From Sanderia malayensis (lineage: Eukaryota; Cnidaria; Scyphozoa; Semaeostomeae; Pelagiidae): 64,000 nt of DNA. The position numbers were made by a program, and so were the translations under genes. The stretch covers positions 1-64,000 of the forward strand of contig RQOL01000404.1 of assembly GCA_013076295.1 (NCBI GenBank), written 5' to 3'. Of the stretch, positions 1 to 11,560 are shown one piece after another; position 1 is the stretch's first letter, and the number at the start of each line of letters is the position of its first letter. The notes beneath the pieces were generated by a model. The model had not been told where the DNA came from and made no database searches. It was given only the letters and a program-made list of their open reading frames with translations.

Positions 1-174
1 AAAATACACATGCATTTGCTTGTTTTCCTAGATATTAACATTACAGCACACTAATTGCCCATGAATCCACATTATTACAGCTGAAACTAAGTAAAATACG
101 CCAGCATTTGCTTGTTTTCAGTGATATTAACATTTATTCACACTACTTACACATGAAATTACGTTTTTACGGAT

Positions 175-266
175 GAAACTAAGTAAAATACACATGCTTT
201 TCCTTGTTTTCAGTGATATTAACGTTTATTCACACTATATGCACATCAATTTACTTTTTTACAGTT
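175..266 (+). repeat. Example of monomer family B (92 bp)
   Basis: Family B monomers have the same first 50 bases as family A but differ in the second half. They carry 'ttattcacac' or 'tcaatcacatt', then 'acatgaaatt', 'acatcaattt' or 'atattaattt', and end in 'acgtttttacgg', 'acttttttacag' or 'acgttttcacag'. Three B types usually run in the fixed order 'catttattcac', 'cgtttattcac', 'cattcaatcac', and are then followed by an A-type monomer with 'cttgaatgcacg'. The two families are interleaved throughout and are not confined to separate blocks. Confidence 0.88.
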
Positions 267-465
267 GAAACTAATTAAAATACACATGCATTGCTTGTTT
301 TCAGTGATATTAACATTCAATCACATTACTTGCATATTAATTTACGTTTTCACAGTTCAAACTAAGCGAAATACACATGCATTTGCTTGTTTTTAGTGAT
401 ATTAACATTACTGCACACTAATTGCACTTGAATGCACGTTATTACAGCTAAAACTAAGTAAAATT

Positions 466-477
466 CAAATGCATTTG
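466..477. repeat. 12-bp perfect palindrome in one monomer type (first of many)
   Basis: 'caaatgcatttg' is its own reverse complement. It is present in the monomer type with 'aaaattcaaatgc', 'aaaatacaaatgc' or 'gtaagattcaaatgc', for example also at 824, 3,846 and 28,370. Most other monomers have 'cacatgcatttg' or 'acatgctttt', which lowers the symmetry, so the perfect site recurs once or twice per HOR. It could bind a dimeric protein, but nothing in the sequence proves use. Confidence 0.7.
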
Positions 478-725
478 CTTGTTTTCAGTGATATTAACAT
501 TTATTCACACTACTTACACATGAAATTACGTTTTTACGGCTGAAACTAAGTAAAATACACATGCTTTTCCTTGTTTTCAGTGATATTAAGGTTTATTCAC
601 ACTATATGCACATCAATTTACTTTTTTACAGTTGAAACTAATTAAAATACATATGCATTTGCTTGTTTTCAGTGATATTAACATTCAATCACATTAATTG
701 CATATTAATTTACGTTTTCACAGTT

Positions 726-807
726 GAAACTAAGCAAAATGCACATGCTTTCAGTGATATTAAGATTCATTCACACTAATTGCACTTGAATGCACGTTAT
801 TACAGCT
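726..807 (+). repeat. 82-bp short monomer carrying a 10-bp deletion (first of ~18)
   Basis: This monomer reads 'cacatgctttcagtg' where its neighbours read 'cacatgc', then ten further bases, then 'tttcagtg', so exactly 10 bp are missing and the unit is 82 bp. The same deletion recurs near 15,754, 21,346, 22,990, 25,641, 26,370, 28,288, 30,750, 35,685, 38,135, 43,065, 45,525, 46,709, 51,010, 52,378, 56,129, 59,310 and 63,430. It is always followed by 'gatattaagattc'. The copies clearly descend from one event, so this monomer is a useful tracer of block amplification. None was seen between 750 and 15,750. Confidence 0.9.
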
Positions 808-1489
808 AAAACTAAGTAAAATTCAAATGCATTTGCTTGTTTTCAGTGATATTAACATTTATTCACACTACTTACACATGAAATTACGTTTTTACGGCTG
901 AAACTAAGTAAAATACACATGCTTTTCCTTGTTTTCAGTGATATTAAGGTTTATTCACACTATATGCACATCAAATTATTTTTTACAGTTGAAACTAATT
1001 AAAATACATATGCATTTGCTTGTTTTTAGTGATTAACATTACTGCACACTAATTGCACTTGAATGCACGTTATTACAGCTAAAACTAAGTAAAATACACA
1101 CGCATTTGCTTGTTTTCAGTATTAACATTACTGCACACTAATTGCACTTGAAGCCAAGTTATTACAGCTGAAACTAAGTAAAATACACAAGCATTTGCTT
1201 GTTTTCAGTGATATTAACATTACTGCACACTAATTGCCCATGAATTTACGTTTTTACAGCTGAAACTAAGTAAATTACACATGCTTTTGCTTTTTTTCAG
1301 TGCGATTAACGTTTATTCACACTATATGCACATCAATTTACTTTTTTACAGGTGAAACTAAGCAAAATACACATGCATTTTCTTGTTTTTAGTGATTTTA
1401 ACATTACTGCACACTAATTGCACTTGAATTCACGTTATTACAGCTGAACCTAAGTAAAATACACATGCATTTGCTTGTTTTTAGTGATA

Positions 1490-2820
1490 TTACCATTACT
1501 GCACACTAATTGCACTTGAATTCACGTTATTACAGCTAAAACGAAGTAAAATACACATGCATTTGCTTGTTTTCAGTATAAACAATACTGCATACTAATT
1601 GCACATGAATCAACGTTATTACAGCCGAAACTAAGTAAAATACATATTCATTTGCTTGTTTTCAGTGATATTAACATTACTGCACACCATTTGCACATGA
1701 ATCCACGTTATTAATGGTGAAACTAAGTAAAATACACATGCATTTCTTTTTTTTTCAGTGATATTAACATTTCTGCACACTAATTGCGCATGAATCCACG
1801 TTATTACAGTTGGAACTAAGTAAAATGAAGATGCATTTACTTGTGTTCAGTGATACTAAGATTACTGCACACTAATTGCACATGAATCCACGTTATTACA
1901 GTTGAACCTAACTAAAATACACATGCATTTGCTTGTTTTCCTTGATATTAACATTACAGCACACTAATTGCCCATGAATCCACATTATTACAGCTGAAAT
2001 TAAATAAAATACGCAAGCATTTGCTTGTTTTCAGTGATATTAACATTACTGCACACTAATTGCACTTGAATTCACGTTATTACAGCTAAAACGAAGTAAA
2101 ATCCACATGCATTTGCTTGTTTTCAGTATAAACAATACTGCATACTAATTGCACATGAATCCACGTTATTACAGCTGAAACTAAGTAAAATACATATTCA
2201 TTTGCTTGTTTTCAGTGATATTAACATTACTGCACACCATTTGCACATGAATCCACGTTATTAATGCTGAAACTAAATAAAATACACATGCATTTGCTTT
2301 TTTTCAGTGATATTAACATTACTGCACACTAATTGCACATGAATCCACGTTATTACAGTTGGAACTAAGTAAAATGAAGATGCATATACTTGTGTTCAGT
2401 GATACTAAGATTACTGCACACTAATTGCACATGAATCCACGTTATTACAGTTGAACCTAACTAAAATACACATGCATTTGCTTGTTTTCCTTGATATTAA
2501 CATTACAGCACACTAATTGCCCATGAATCCACATTATTACAGCTGAAATTAAATAAAATACGCAAGCATTTGCTTGTTTTCAGTGATATTAACATTACTG
2601 CACACTAATTGCACTTGAATTCACGTTATTACAGCTAAAACGAAGTAAAATACACATGCATTTGCTTGTTTTCAGTATAAACAATACTGCATACTAATTG
2701 CACATGAATCCACGTTATTACAGCTGAAACTAAGTAAAATACATATTTATTTGCTTGTTTTCAGTGATATTAACATTACTGCACACCATTTGCCCATGAA
2801 TCCACATTATTACAGCTGAA
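1490..2820 (+). repeat. Six-monomer higher-order repeat, 549-550 bp, ~2.4 copies
   Basis: The rare monomer junction 'cagtataaac' (a 3-bp shorter variant of 'cagtgatattaac') occurs at 1,574, 2,124 and 2,673, so the unit is 550 and 549 bp, or six monomers. Within each copy the A types keep their order: 'taaaacgaag', 'acatattcat', 'gttattaatg', 'aatgaagatgc', 'cctaactaaaat', 'attaaataaaat'. The third copy is partial and leaves the register near 2,780, where the 'attaaataaaat' type follows early. All monomers here are family A. The stretch 1,030-1,490 before it is an irregular mix of A and B monomers that reappears near 7,490-7,720 and 16,350-16,600. Confidence 0.8.
1627..1718 (+). repeat. Example of monomer family A (92 bp)
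   Basis: This is a representative 92-bp unit measured from one 'gaaactaag' to the next. Family A monomers carry 'tgcacac' near position 56, usually 'ttgcacatgaatcc' or 'ttgcacttgaat' near position 66, and 'cacgttattacag' (here the variant 'cacgttattaatg') near the end. Sub-types are separated by fixed substitutions. Examples are 'aaaatgaagatgc', 'cctaactaaaat', 'attaaataaaat', 'acgccagc', 'cagtataaac' and 'acatattcat'. These types follow one another in a constant order in most of the array, which is the basis of the higher-order repeats. The choice of monomer start is arbitrary. Confidence 0.9.
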
Positions 2821-2929
2821 ATTAAATAAAATACGCCAGCATTTGCTTGTTTTCAGTGATACTAACATTACTGCACACCAATTGCACATGAATCCACGTT
2901 ATTACAGCTGAAACTAAGTAAAATATGCC

Positions 2930-4050
2930 AGCTTTTGCTTGTTTACAGTGATATTAACATTTATTCACACTACTTACACATGAAATTACGTTTTTACGGC
3001 TGAAACTAAGTAAAATACACATGCTTTTCTTTGTTTTCAGTGATATTAACGTTTACTCACACTATATGCACATCAATTTACTTTTTTACAGTTGAAACTA
3101 ATTAAAATACACATGCATTTGCTTGTTTTCAGTGATATTAACATTCAATCACATTAATTGCATATTAAATTACGTTTTCACAGTTGAAACTAAGCAAAAT
3201 ACACATGCATTTGCTTGTTTTTAGTGATATTAACATTACTGCACACTAATTGCACTTGAATGCACGTTATTACAGCTAAAACTAAGTAAAATACAAATGC
3301 GTTTGCTTGTGTTCAGTGATATTAACATTTATTCACACTACTTACACATGAAATTACGTTTTTACGGCTGAAACTAAGTAAAATACACATGCTTTTCCTT
3401 GTTTTCAGTGATATTAACGTTTATTCACACTATATGCACATCAATTTACTTTTTTACAGTTGAAACTAATTAAAATACACATGCATTTGCTTGTTTTCAG
3501 TGATATTAACATTCAATCACATTAATTGCATATTAATTTACGTTTTCACAGTTGAAACTAAGCAAAATACACATGCATTTGCTTGTTTTTAGTGATATTA
3601 ACATTACTGCACACTAATTGCACTTGAATGCACGTTATTACAGCTAAAACTAAGTAAAATATGCCAGCATTTGCTTGTTTTCAGTGATATTAACATTTAT
3701 TCACACTACTTACACATTAAATTACGTTTTTACAGCTGAAACTAAGTAAAATACACATGCTTTTCCTTGTTTTCAGTGATATCAACGTTCATTAACCTTA
3801 ATTGCAAATGAAGCCGTGTTTTTACAGCTGAAACTAAGTAAAATACAAATGCATTTGCTTGTTTTCAGTGATATTAACATTTATTCACACTACTTACACA
3901 TGAAATTACGTTTTTACGGCTGAAACTAAGTAAAATAGACATGCTTTTCCTTGTTTTCAGTGATATTAACGTTTATTCACACTATAGGCACATCAATTTA
4001 CTTTTTTACAGTTGAAAGTAATTAAAATACACATACATTTGCTTGTTTTC
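2930..4050 (+). repeat. Four-monomer higher-order repeat, ~368 bp, ~3 copies
   Basis: This has the same B-B-B-A order as at 100-1,030. The 'aagtaaaatacacatgc' landmark followed by 'ttttc' is at 3,008, 3,375 and 3,744, with spacings of 367 and 369 bp. A further landmark at 3,928 comes after only 184 bp, which shows a two-monomer truncation marked by 'cattaaccttaattgc' near 3,790. That variant, 'cattaaccttaattgcaaatg', reappears at other block ends and seems to mark recombination products. Confidence 0.7.
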
Positions 4051-4261
4051 AGTGGTATTAACATTACTGCACACTAATTGCACTTGAAGCCAAGTTATTA
4101 CAGCTGAAACTAAGTAAAATACACATGGATTTGCTTGTTTTCAGTGATATTAACATTACTGCACACTAATTGCCCATGAATCCACGTTATTATAGTTGAA
4201 ACTAAGTAAAATACACATGCATTTGCTTGTTTTCAGTGATATTAACATCTATTCACACTAC

Positions 4262-5622
4262 TTACGCCTGAATTTTTTGCATGTAACATTAATCACATTA
4301 ATTGAATATTAATTTACGTTTTCACAGTTGAAACTAAGCAAAATACACATGCATTTGCTTGTTTTTAGTGATAGTAACATTACTGCACACTAATTGCACT
4401 TGAATGCACGTTATTACAGCTAAAAGTAAGTAAAATACAAATGCATTTGCTTGTTTTCAGTGATATTAACATTTATTCACACTACTTACACATGAAATTA
4501 CGTTTTTACGGCTGAAACTAAGTAAAATACACATGCTTTTCCTTGTTTTCAGTGATATTAACGTTTATTCACACTATAGGCTCATCAATTTACTTTTTTA
4601 CAGTTGAAACTAATTAAAATACGCATGCATTTGCTTGTTTTCAGTGATATTAACATTCAATCACATTAATTGCATATTAATTTACGTTTTCACAGTTGAA
4701 ACTAAGCAAAATGCACATGCATTTGCTTGTTTTCAGTATTAACAATACCGCACACTATTTGCACATGAATCCATGTTACTACAGCAGAAACTAAGTAAAA
4801 TACACATACATTTGCAAGTTTTCAGTGGTATTAACATTACTGCACACTAATTGCACTTGAAGCCAAGTTATTACAGCTGAAACTAAGTAAAATACACATG
4901 CATTTGCTTGTTTTCAGTGATATTAACATCTATTCACACTACTTACGCCTGAATTTTTTGCATATCACATTAATCACATTAATTGCATATTAATTTACGT
5001 TTTCACAGTTGAAACTAAGCAAAATACACATGCATTTGCTTGTTTTTAGTGATATTAACATTACTGCACACTAATTGCACTTGAATGCACGTTATTACAG
5101 CTAAAACTAAGTAAAATACAAATGCATTTGCTTGTTTTCAGTGATATTAACATTTATTCACACTACTTACACATGAAATTACGTTTTTACGGCTGAAACT
5201 AAGTAAAATACACATGCTTTTCCTTGTTTTCAGTGATATTAACGTTTATTCACACTATAGGCTCATCAATTTACTTTTTTACAGTTGAAACTAATTAAAA
5301 TACACATGCATTTGCTTGTTTTCAGTGATATTAACATTCAATCACATTAATTGCATATTAATTTACGTTTTCACAGTTGAAACTAAGTAAAATACACACG
5401 CATTTGCTTGTTTTCAGTATTAACAATACCGCACACTATTTGCACATGAATCCATGTTACTACAGCTGAAACTAAGTAAAATACACATACATTTGCTTGT
5501 TTTCAGTGGTATTAACATTACTGCCCACTAATTGCACTTGAAGCCAAGTTATTACAGCTGAAACTAAGTAAAATACACATGCATTTGCTTGTTTTCAGTG
5601 ATATTAACATTACTGCACACTA
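4262..5622 (+). repeat. 681-bp tandem duplication with a rearranged monomer
   Basis: 'cttacgcctgaattttttgc' occurs at 4,261 and 4,942, 681 bp apart, and 'gtggtattaac' at 4,825 and 5,506, also 681 bp apart. In both copies the monomer after 'gcctgaatttttt' continues with 'gcatgtaacattaatcac' or 'gcatatcacattaatcac', which is not the usual end of any monomer type. An ordinary version, 'gcctgaatttacg', stands at about 5,719. One extra A monomer ('cccatgaatcc') is present before the first copy and absent before the second. The duplication therefore amplified an already rearranged monomer. Confidence 0.7.
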
Positions 5623-8232
5623 ATTGCCCATGAATCCACGTTATTATAGTTGAAACTAAGTAAAATACACATGCATTTGCTTGTTTTCAGTGATATTAAC
5701 ATCTATTCACACTACTTACGCCTGAATTTACGTTTTTACAGCTGAAACTAAGTAAAATACACATGCTTTTGCTTTTTTTCAGTCCGATTAACGTTTATTC
5801 ACACTATATGCACTTGAATTCACGTTATTACAGCTGAACCTAAGTAAAATACACATGCATTTGCTTGTTTTTAGTGATATTAACATTACTGCACACTAAT
5901 TGCACTTGAATTCACGTTATTACAGCTAAAACGAAGTAAAATACACATCCATTTGCTTGTTTTCAGTATAAACAATACTGCATACTAATTGCACATGAAT
6001 CCACGTTATTACAGCTGAAACTAAGTAAAATACATATTCATTTGCTTGTTTTCAGTGATATTAACATTACTGCACACCATTTGCACATGAATCCACGTTA
6101 TTAATGCTGAAACTAAGTAAAATACACATGCATTTGCTTTTTTTCAGGGATATTAACATTACTGCACACTAATTGCACATGAATCCACGTTATTACAGTT
6201 GGAACTAAGTAAAATGAAGATGCATTTACTTGTGTTCAGTGATACTAAGATTACTGCACACTAATTGCACATGATTCCACGTTATTACAGTTGAACCTAC
6301 CTAAAATACACATGCATTTGCTTGTTTTCCTTGATATTAACATTACAGCACACTAATTGCCCATGAATCCACATTATTACAGCTGAAATTAAATAAAATA
6401 CGCAAGCATTTGCTTGTTTTCAGTGATACTAACATTACTGCACACCAATTGCACATGAATCCACGTTATTACAGCTGAAACTAAGTAAAATACGCCAGCA
6501 TTTGCTTGTTTTCAGTGATATTAACATTTATTCACACTACTTACACATGAAACTACGTTTTTACGGCTGAAACTAAGTAAAATACACATGCTTTTCCTTG
6601 TTTTCAGTGATATTAACGTTTATTCACACTATATGCACATCAATTTACTTTTTTACAGTTGAAACTAATTAAAATACACATGCATTTGCTTGTTTTCAGT
6701 GATATTAACATTCAATCACATTACTTGCATATTAATTTACGTTTTTACAGTTCAAACTAAGCGAAATACACATGCATTTGCTTGTTTTTAGTGATATTAA
6801 CATTACTGCACACTAATTGCACTTGAATGCACGTTATTACAGCTAAAACTAAGTAAAATACACACGCATTTGCTTGTTTTCAGTATTAACAATACCGCAC
6901 ACTAATTGCACATGAATCCATGTTATTACAGCTGAAACTTAGTAAAATACACATACATTTGCTTGTTTTCAGTGGTATTAACATTACTGCACACTAATTG
7001 CACTTGAAGCCAAGTTATTACAGCTGAAACTAAGTAAAATACACATGCATTTCCTTGTTTGCAGTGACATTCACATTCATTCACATTAACTGCACATTAA
7101 GTTACGTTTTTACAGTTGAAACTAAGTAAACTACACATGCATTTGCTTGTTTTCAGTGATCTTAACTTTCATTAACCTTAATTGCAAATGAAGCCCTGTT
7201 TTTACAGCTGAAACTAAGTAAAATACAAATGCATTTGCTTGTTTTTATTGGTATTAACATTACTGCACACTAATTGCACTTGAAGCCAAGTTATTACAGC
7301 TGAAACTAAGTAAAATACACATGCATTTGCTTGTTTTCAGTGATATTAACATTACTGCACACTAATTGCCCATGAATCCACGTTATTATAGTTGAAACTA
7401 AGTAAAATACACATGCATTTGCTTGTTTTCAGTGATATTAACATCTATTCACACTACTTACACCTGAATTTACGTTTTTACAGCTGAAACTAAGTAAATT
7501 ACACATGCTTTTGCTTTTTTTCAGTGCGATTAACGTTTATTCACACTATATGCACATCAATTTACTTTTTTACAGGTGAAACTAAGCAAAATACACATGC
7601 ATTTTCTTGTTTTTAGTGATTTTAACATTACTGCACACTAATTGCACTTGAATTCACGTTATTACAGCTGAACCTAAGTAAAATACACATGCATTTGCTT
7701 GTTTTTAGTGATATTAACATTACTGCACACTAATTGCACTTGAATTCACGTTATTACAGCTAAAACGAAGTAAAATACACATGCATTTGCTTGTTTTCAG
7801 TATAAACAATACTGCATACTAACTGCACATGAATCCACGTTATTGCAGCCGAAACTAAGTAAAATACATATTCATTTGCTTGTTTTCAGTGATATTAACA
7901 TTACTGCACACCATTTGCACATGAATCCACGTTATTAATGCTGAAACTAAGTAAAATACACATGCATTTGTTTTTTTTCAGTGATATTAACATTACTGCA
8001 CACTAATTGCGCATGAATCCACGTTATTACAGTTGGAACTAAGTAAAATGAAGATGCATTTACTTGTCTTCAGTGATACTAAGATTACTGCACACTAATT
8101 GCACATGAATCCACGTTATTTCAGTTGAACCTAACTAAAATACACATGCATTTGCTTATTTTCCTTGATATTAACATTACAGCACACTAATTGCCCATGA
8201 ATCCACATTATTACAGCTGAAATTAAATAAAA
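5623..8232 (+). repeat. Mosaic satellite segment without a clear HOR
   Basis: The stretch consists of recognisable A and B monomers in shuffled order. The part near 7,490-8,230 repeats the order seen near 1,260-2,040. The landmark 'acaggtgaaactaagc' with the rare 'gcattttcttg' is at 1,351 and 7,575, and again at 16,460, 33,838 and 41,214. No gene, transposon or unique sequence interrupts it. It includes the divergent monomers at 7,041-7,200, listed separately. Confidence 0.75.
7041..7200 (+). repeat. Divergent monomers, near copy of 61,961-62,120
   Basis: These monomers carry combinations seen nowhere else in the array apart from the far end of the window: 'ttccttgtttgcagtgacat', 'tcacattcattcacattaac', 'tgcacattaagttacg' and 'gatcttaactttcattaacc'. 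The counterpart about 54.9 kb downstream differs by only a few bases (for example 'gtttgcag' against 'gttttcag' and 'gccctg' against 'gccgtg'). They may be relics of an older monomer population or one end of a large duplicated segment. Confidence 0.8.
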
Positions 8233-11200
8233 TACGCAAGCATTTGCTTGTTTTCAGTGATATTAACATTACTGCACACTAATTGCACTTGATTTCACGT
8301 TATTACAGCTAAAACGAAGTAAAATACACATGCATTTGCTTGTTTTCAGTATAAACAATACTGCATACTAATTGCACATGAATCCACGTTATTACAGCTG
8401 AAACTAAGTAAAATACATATTCATTTGATTGTTTTCAGTGATATTAACATTACTGCACACCATTTGCACATGAATCCACGTTATTAATGCTGAAACTAAA
8501 TAAAATACACATGCTTTGCTTTTTTTCAGTGATATTAACATTACTGCACACTAATTGCACATGAATCCACGTTATTACAGTTGGAACTAAGTAAAATGAA
8601 GATGCATTTACTTGTGTTCAGTGATACTAGGATTACTGCACACTAATTGCACATGAATCCACGTTATTACAGCTGAACCTAAGTAAAATACACATGCATT
8701 TGCTTGTTTTCCTTGATATTAACATTACAGCACACTAATTTCCCATGAATCCACATTATTACAGCTGAAATTAAATAAAATACGCAAGCATTTGCTTGTT
8801 TTCAGTGATACTAACATTACTGCACACCAATTGCACATGAATCCACGTTATTACAGCTGAAACTAAGTAAAATATGCCAGCATTTGCTTGTTTACAGTGA
8901 TATTAACATTTATTCACACTACTTACACATGAAATTACGTTTTTACGGCTGAAACTAAGTAAAATACACATGCTTTTCCTTGTTTTCAGTGATATTAACG
9001 TTTATTCACACTATATGCACATCAATTTACTTTTTTACAGTTGAAAGTAATTAAAATACACATGCATTTGCTTGTTTTCAGTGATATTAACATTCAATCA
9101 CATTAATTGCATATTAATTTACGTTTTCACAGTTGAAACTAAGCAAAATACACATGCATTTGCTTGTTTTTAGTGATATTAACATTACTGCACACTAATT
9201 GCACTTGAATGCACTTATTACAGCTAAAACTAAGTAAAATAAAAATGCGTTTGCTTGTTTTCAGTGATATTAACATTTATTCACACTACTTACACATGAA
9301 ATTACGTTTTTACGGCTGAAACTAAGTAAAATACACATGCTTTTCCTTGTTTTCAGTGATATTAACGTTTCTTCACACTATAGGCTCATCAATTTACTTT
9401 TTTACAGTTGAAACTAATTAAAATACACATGCATTTGCTTGTTTCAGTGATATTAACATTCAATCACATTAATTGCATATTAATTTACGTTTTCACAGTT
9501 GAAACTAAGCAAAATGCACAAGCATTTGCTTGTTTTCAGTGATATTAACATTACTGCACACTAATTGCACTTGATTTCACGTTATTACAGCTAAAACGAA
9601 GTAAAATACACATGCATTTGCTTGTTTTCAGTATAAACAATACTGCATACTAATTGCACATGAATCCACGTTATTACAGCTGAAACTAAGTAAAATACAT
9701 ATTCATTTGCTTGTTTTCAGTGATATTAACATTACTGCACACCATTTGGACATGAATCCACGTTATTAATGCTGAAACTAAGTAAAATACACATGCATTT
9801 GCTTTTTTTCAGTGATATTAACATTACTGCACACTAATTGCACATGAATCCACGTTATTACAGTTGGAACTAAGTAAAATGAAGATGCATTTACTTGTGT
9901 TCAGTGATACTAGGATTACTGCACACTAATTGCACATGAATCCACGTTATTACAGCTGAACCTAAGTAAAATACACATGCATTTGCTTGTTTTCCTTGAT
10001 ATTAACATTACAGCACACTAATTGCCCATGAATCCACATTATTACAGCTGAAATTAAATAAAATACGCAAGCATTTGCTTGTTTTCAGTGATACTAACAT
10101 TACTGCACACCAATTGCACATGAATCCACGTTATTACAGCTGAAACTAAGTAAAATATGCCAGCATTTGCTTGTTTACAGTGATATTAACATTTATTCAC
10201 ACTACTTACACATGAAATTACGTTTTTACGGCTGAAACTAAGTAAAATACACATGCTTTTCCTTGTTTTCAGTGATATTAACGTTTATTCACACTATATG
10301 CACATCAATTTACTTTTTTACAGTTGAAAGTAATTAAAATACACATGCATTTGCTTGTTTTCAGTGATATTAACATTCAATCACATTAATTGCATATTAA
10401 TTTACGTTTTCACAGTTGAAACTAAGCAAAATACACATGCATTTGCTTGTTTTTAGTGATATTAACATTACTGCACACTAATTGCACTTGAATGCACTTA
10501 TTACAGCTAAAACTAAGTAAAATAAAAATGCGTTTGCTTGTTTTCAGTGATATTAACATTTATTCACACTACTTACACATGAAATTACGTTTTTACGGCT
10601 GAAACTAAGTAAAATACACATGCTTTTCCTTGTTTTCAGTGATATTAACGTTTATTCACACTATAGGCTCATCAATTTACTTTTTTACAGTTGAAACTAA
10701 TTAAAATACACATGCATTTGCTTGTTTTCAGTGATATTAACATTCAATCACATTAATTGCATATTAATTTACGTTTTCACAGTTGAAACTAAGCAAAATG
10801 CACAAGCATTTGCTTGTTTTCAGTGATATTAACATTACTGCACACTAATTGCACTTGATTTCACGTTATTACAGCTAAAACGAAGTAAAATACACATGCA
10901 TTTGCTTGTTTTCAGTATAAACAATACTGCATACTAATTGCACATGAATCCACGTTATTACAGCTGAAACTAAGTAAAATACATATTCATTTGCTTGTTT
11001 TCAGTGATATTAACATTACTGCACACCATTTGGACATGAATCCACGTTATTAATGCTGAAACTAAGTAAAATACACATGCATTTGCTTTTTTTCAGTGAT
11101 ACTAACATTACTGCACACTAATTGCACATGAATCCACGTTATTACAGTTGGAACTAAGTAAAATGAAGATGCATTTACTTGTGTTCAGTGATACTAGGAT

Positions 11201-11560
11201 TACTGCACACTATTTGCACATGAATCCACGTTATTACAGCTGAACCTAAGTAAAATACACATGCATTTGCTTGTTTTCCTTGATATTAACATTACAGCAC
11301 ACTAATTGCCCATGAATCCACATTATTACAGCTGAAATTAAATAAAATACGCAAGCATTTGCTTGTTTTCAGTGATACTAACATTACTGCACACCAATCG
11401 CACATGAATCCACGATATTACAGCTGAAACTAAGTAAAATATGCCAGCATTTGCTTGTTTACAGTGATATTAACATTTATTCACACTACTTACACATGAA
11501 ATTACGTTTTTACGGCTGAAACTAAGTAAAATACACATGCTCTTCCTTGTTTTCAGTGAT
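8233..11560 (+). repeat. 1,284-bp higher-order repeat, ~2.6 copies
   Basis: The junction 'aatgcacaagcatttgc' is at 9,517 and 10,801 (1,284 bp apart), and the aligned 'aatacgcaagcatttgc' is at 8,235. Each copy holds 14 monomers running from A types ('gatttcacg', 'taaaacgaag', 'cagtataaac', 'acatattcat', 'aatgaagatgc') into the B triplet. Private variants are shared between copies, such as 'aatgcacttattacag', which lacks a g (near 9,210 and 10,495), 'tttggacatgaatcc', and 'actaggattac'. The third copy breaks off near 11,560 at 'cattaaccttaattgc'. Confidence 0.85.

Larger units (their letters stand above)
100..1030 (+). repeat. Four-monomer higher-order repeat, ~360 bp, about 2.5 copies
   Basis: The order of B types 'catttattcac', 'cgtttattcac' (or 'ggtttattcac') and 'cattcaatcac', followed by an A or short monomer, recurs. 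The landmark 'aagtaaaatacacatgc' followed by 'ttttcc' is at about 181, 548 and 905, giving spacings of 367 and 357 bp. The second is shorter because it includes the 82-bp monomer. The last copy is cut short by a jump to an A type near 1,030. Bases 1-100 are the tail of a preceding A monomer of the array. Confidence 0.75.

Noticed and set aside
4270..4300. Insertion of foreign DNA
   Set aside because: The odd stretch is about 25 bases, has no target duplication or terminal repeats, and contains satellite-like words ('cacattaatt'). A rearranged monomer is simpler.
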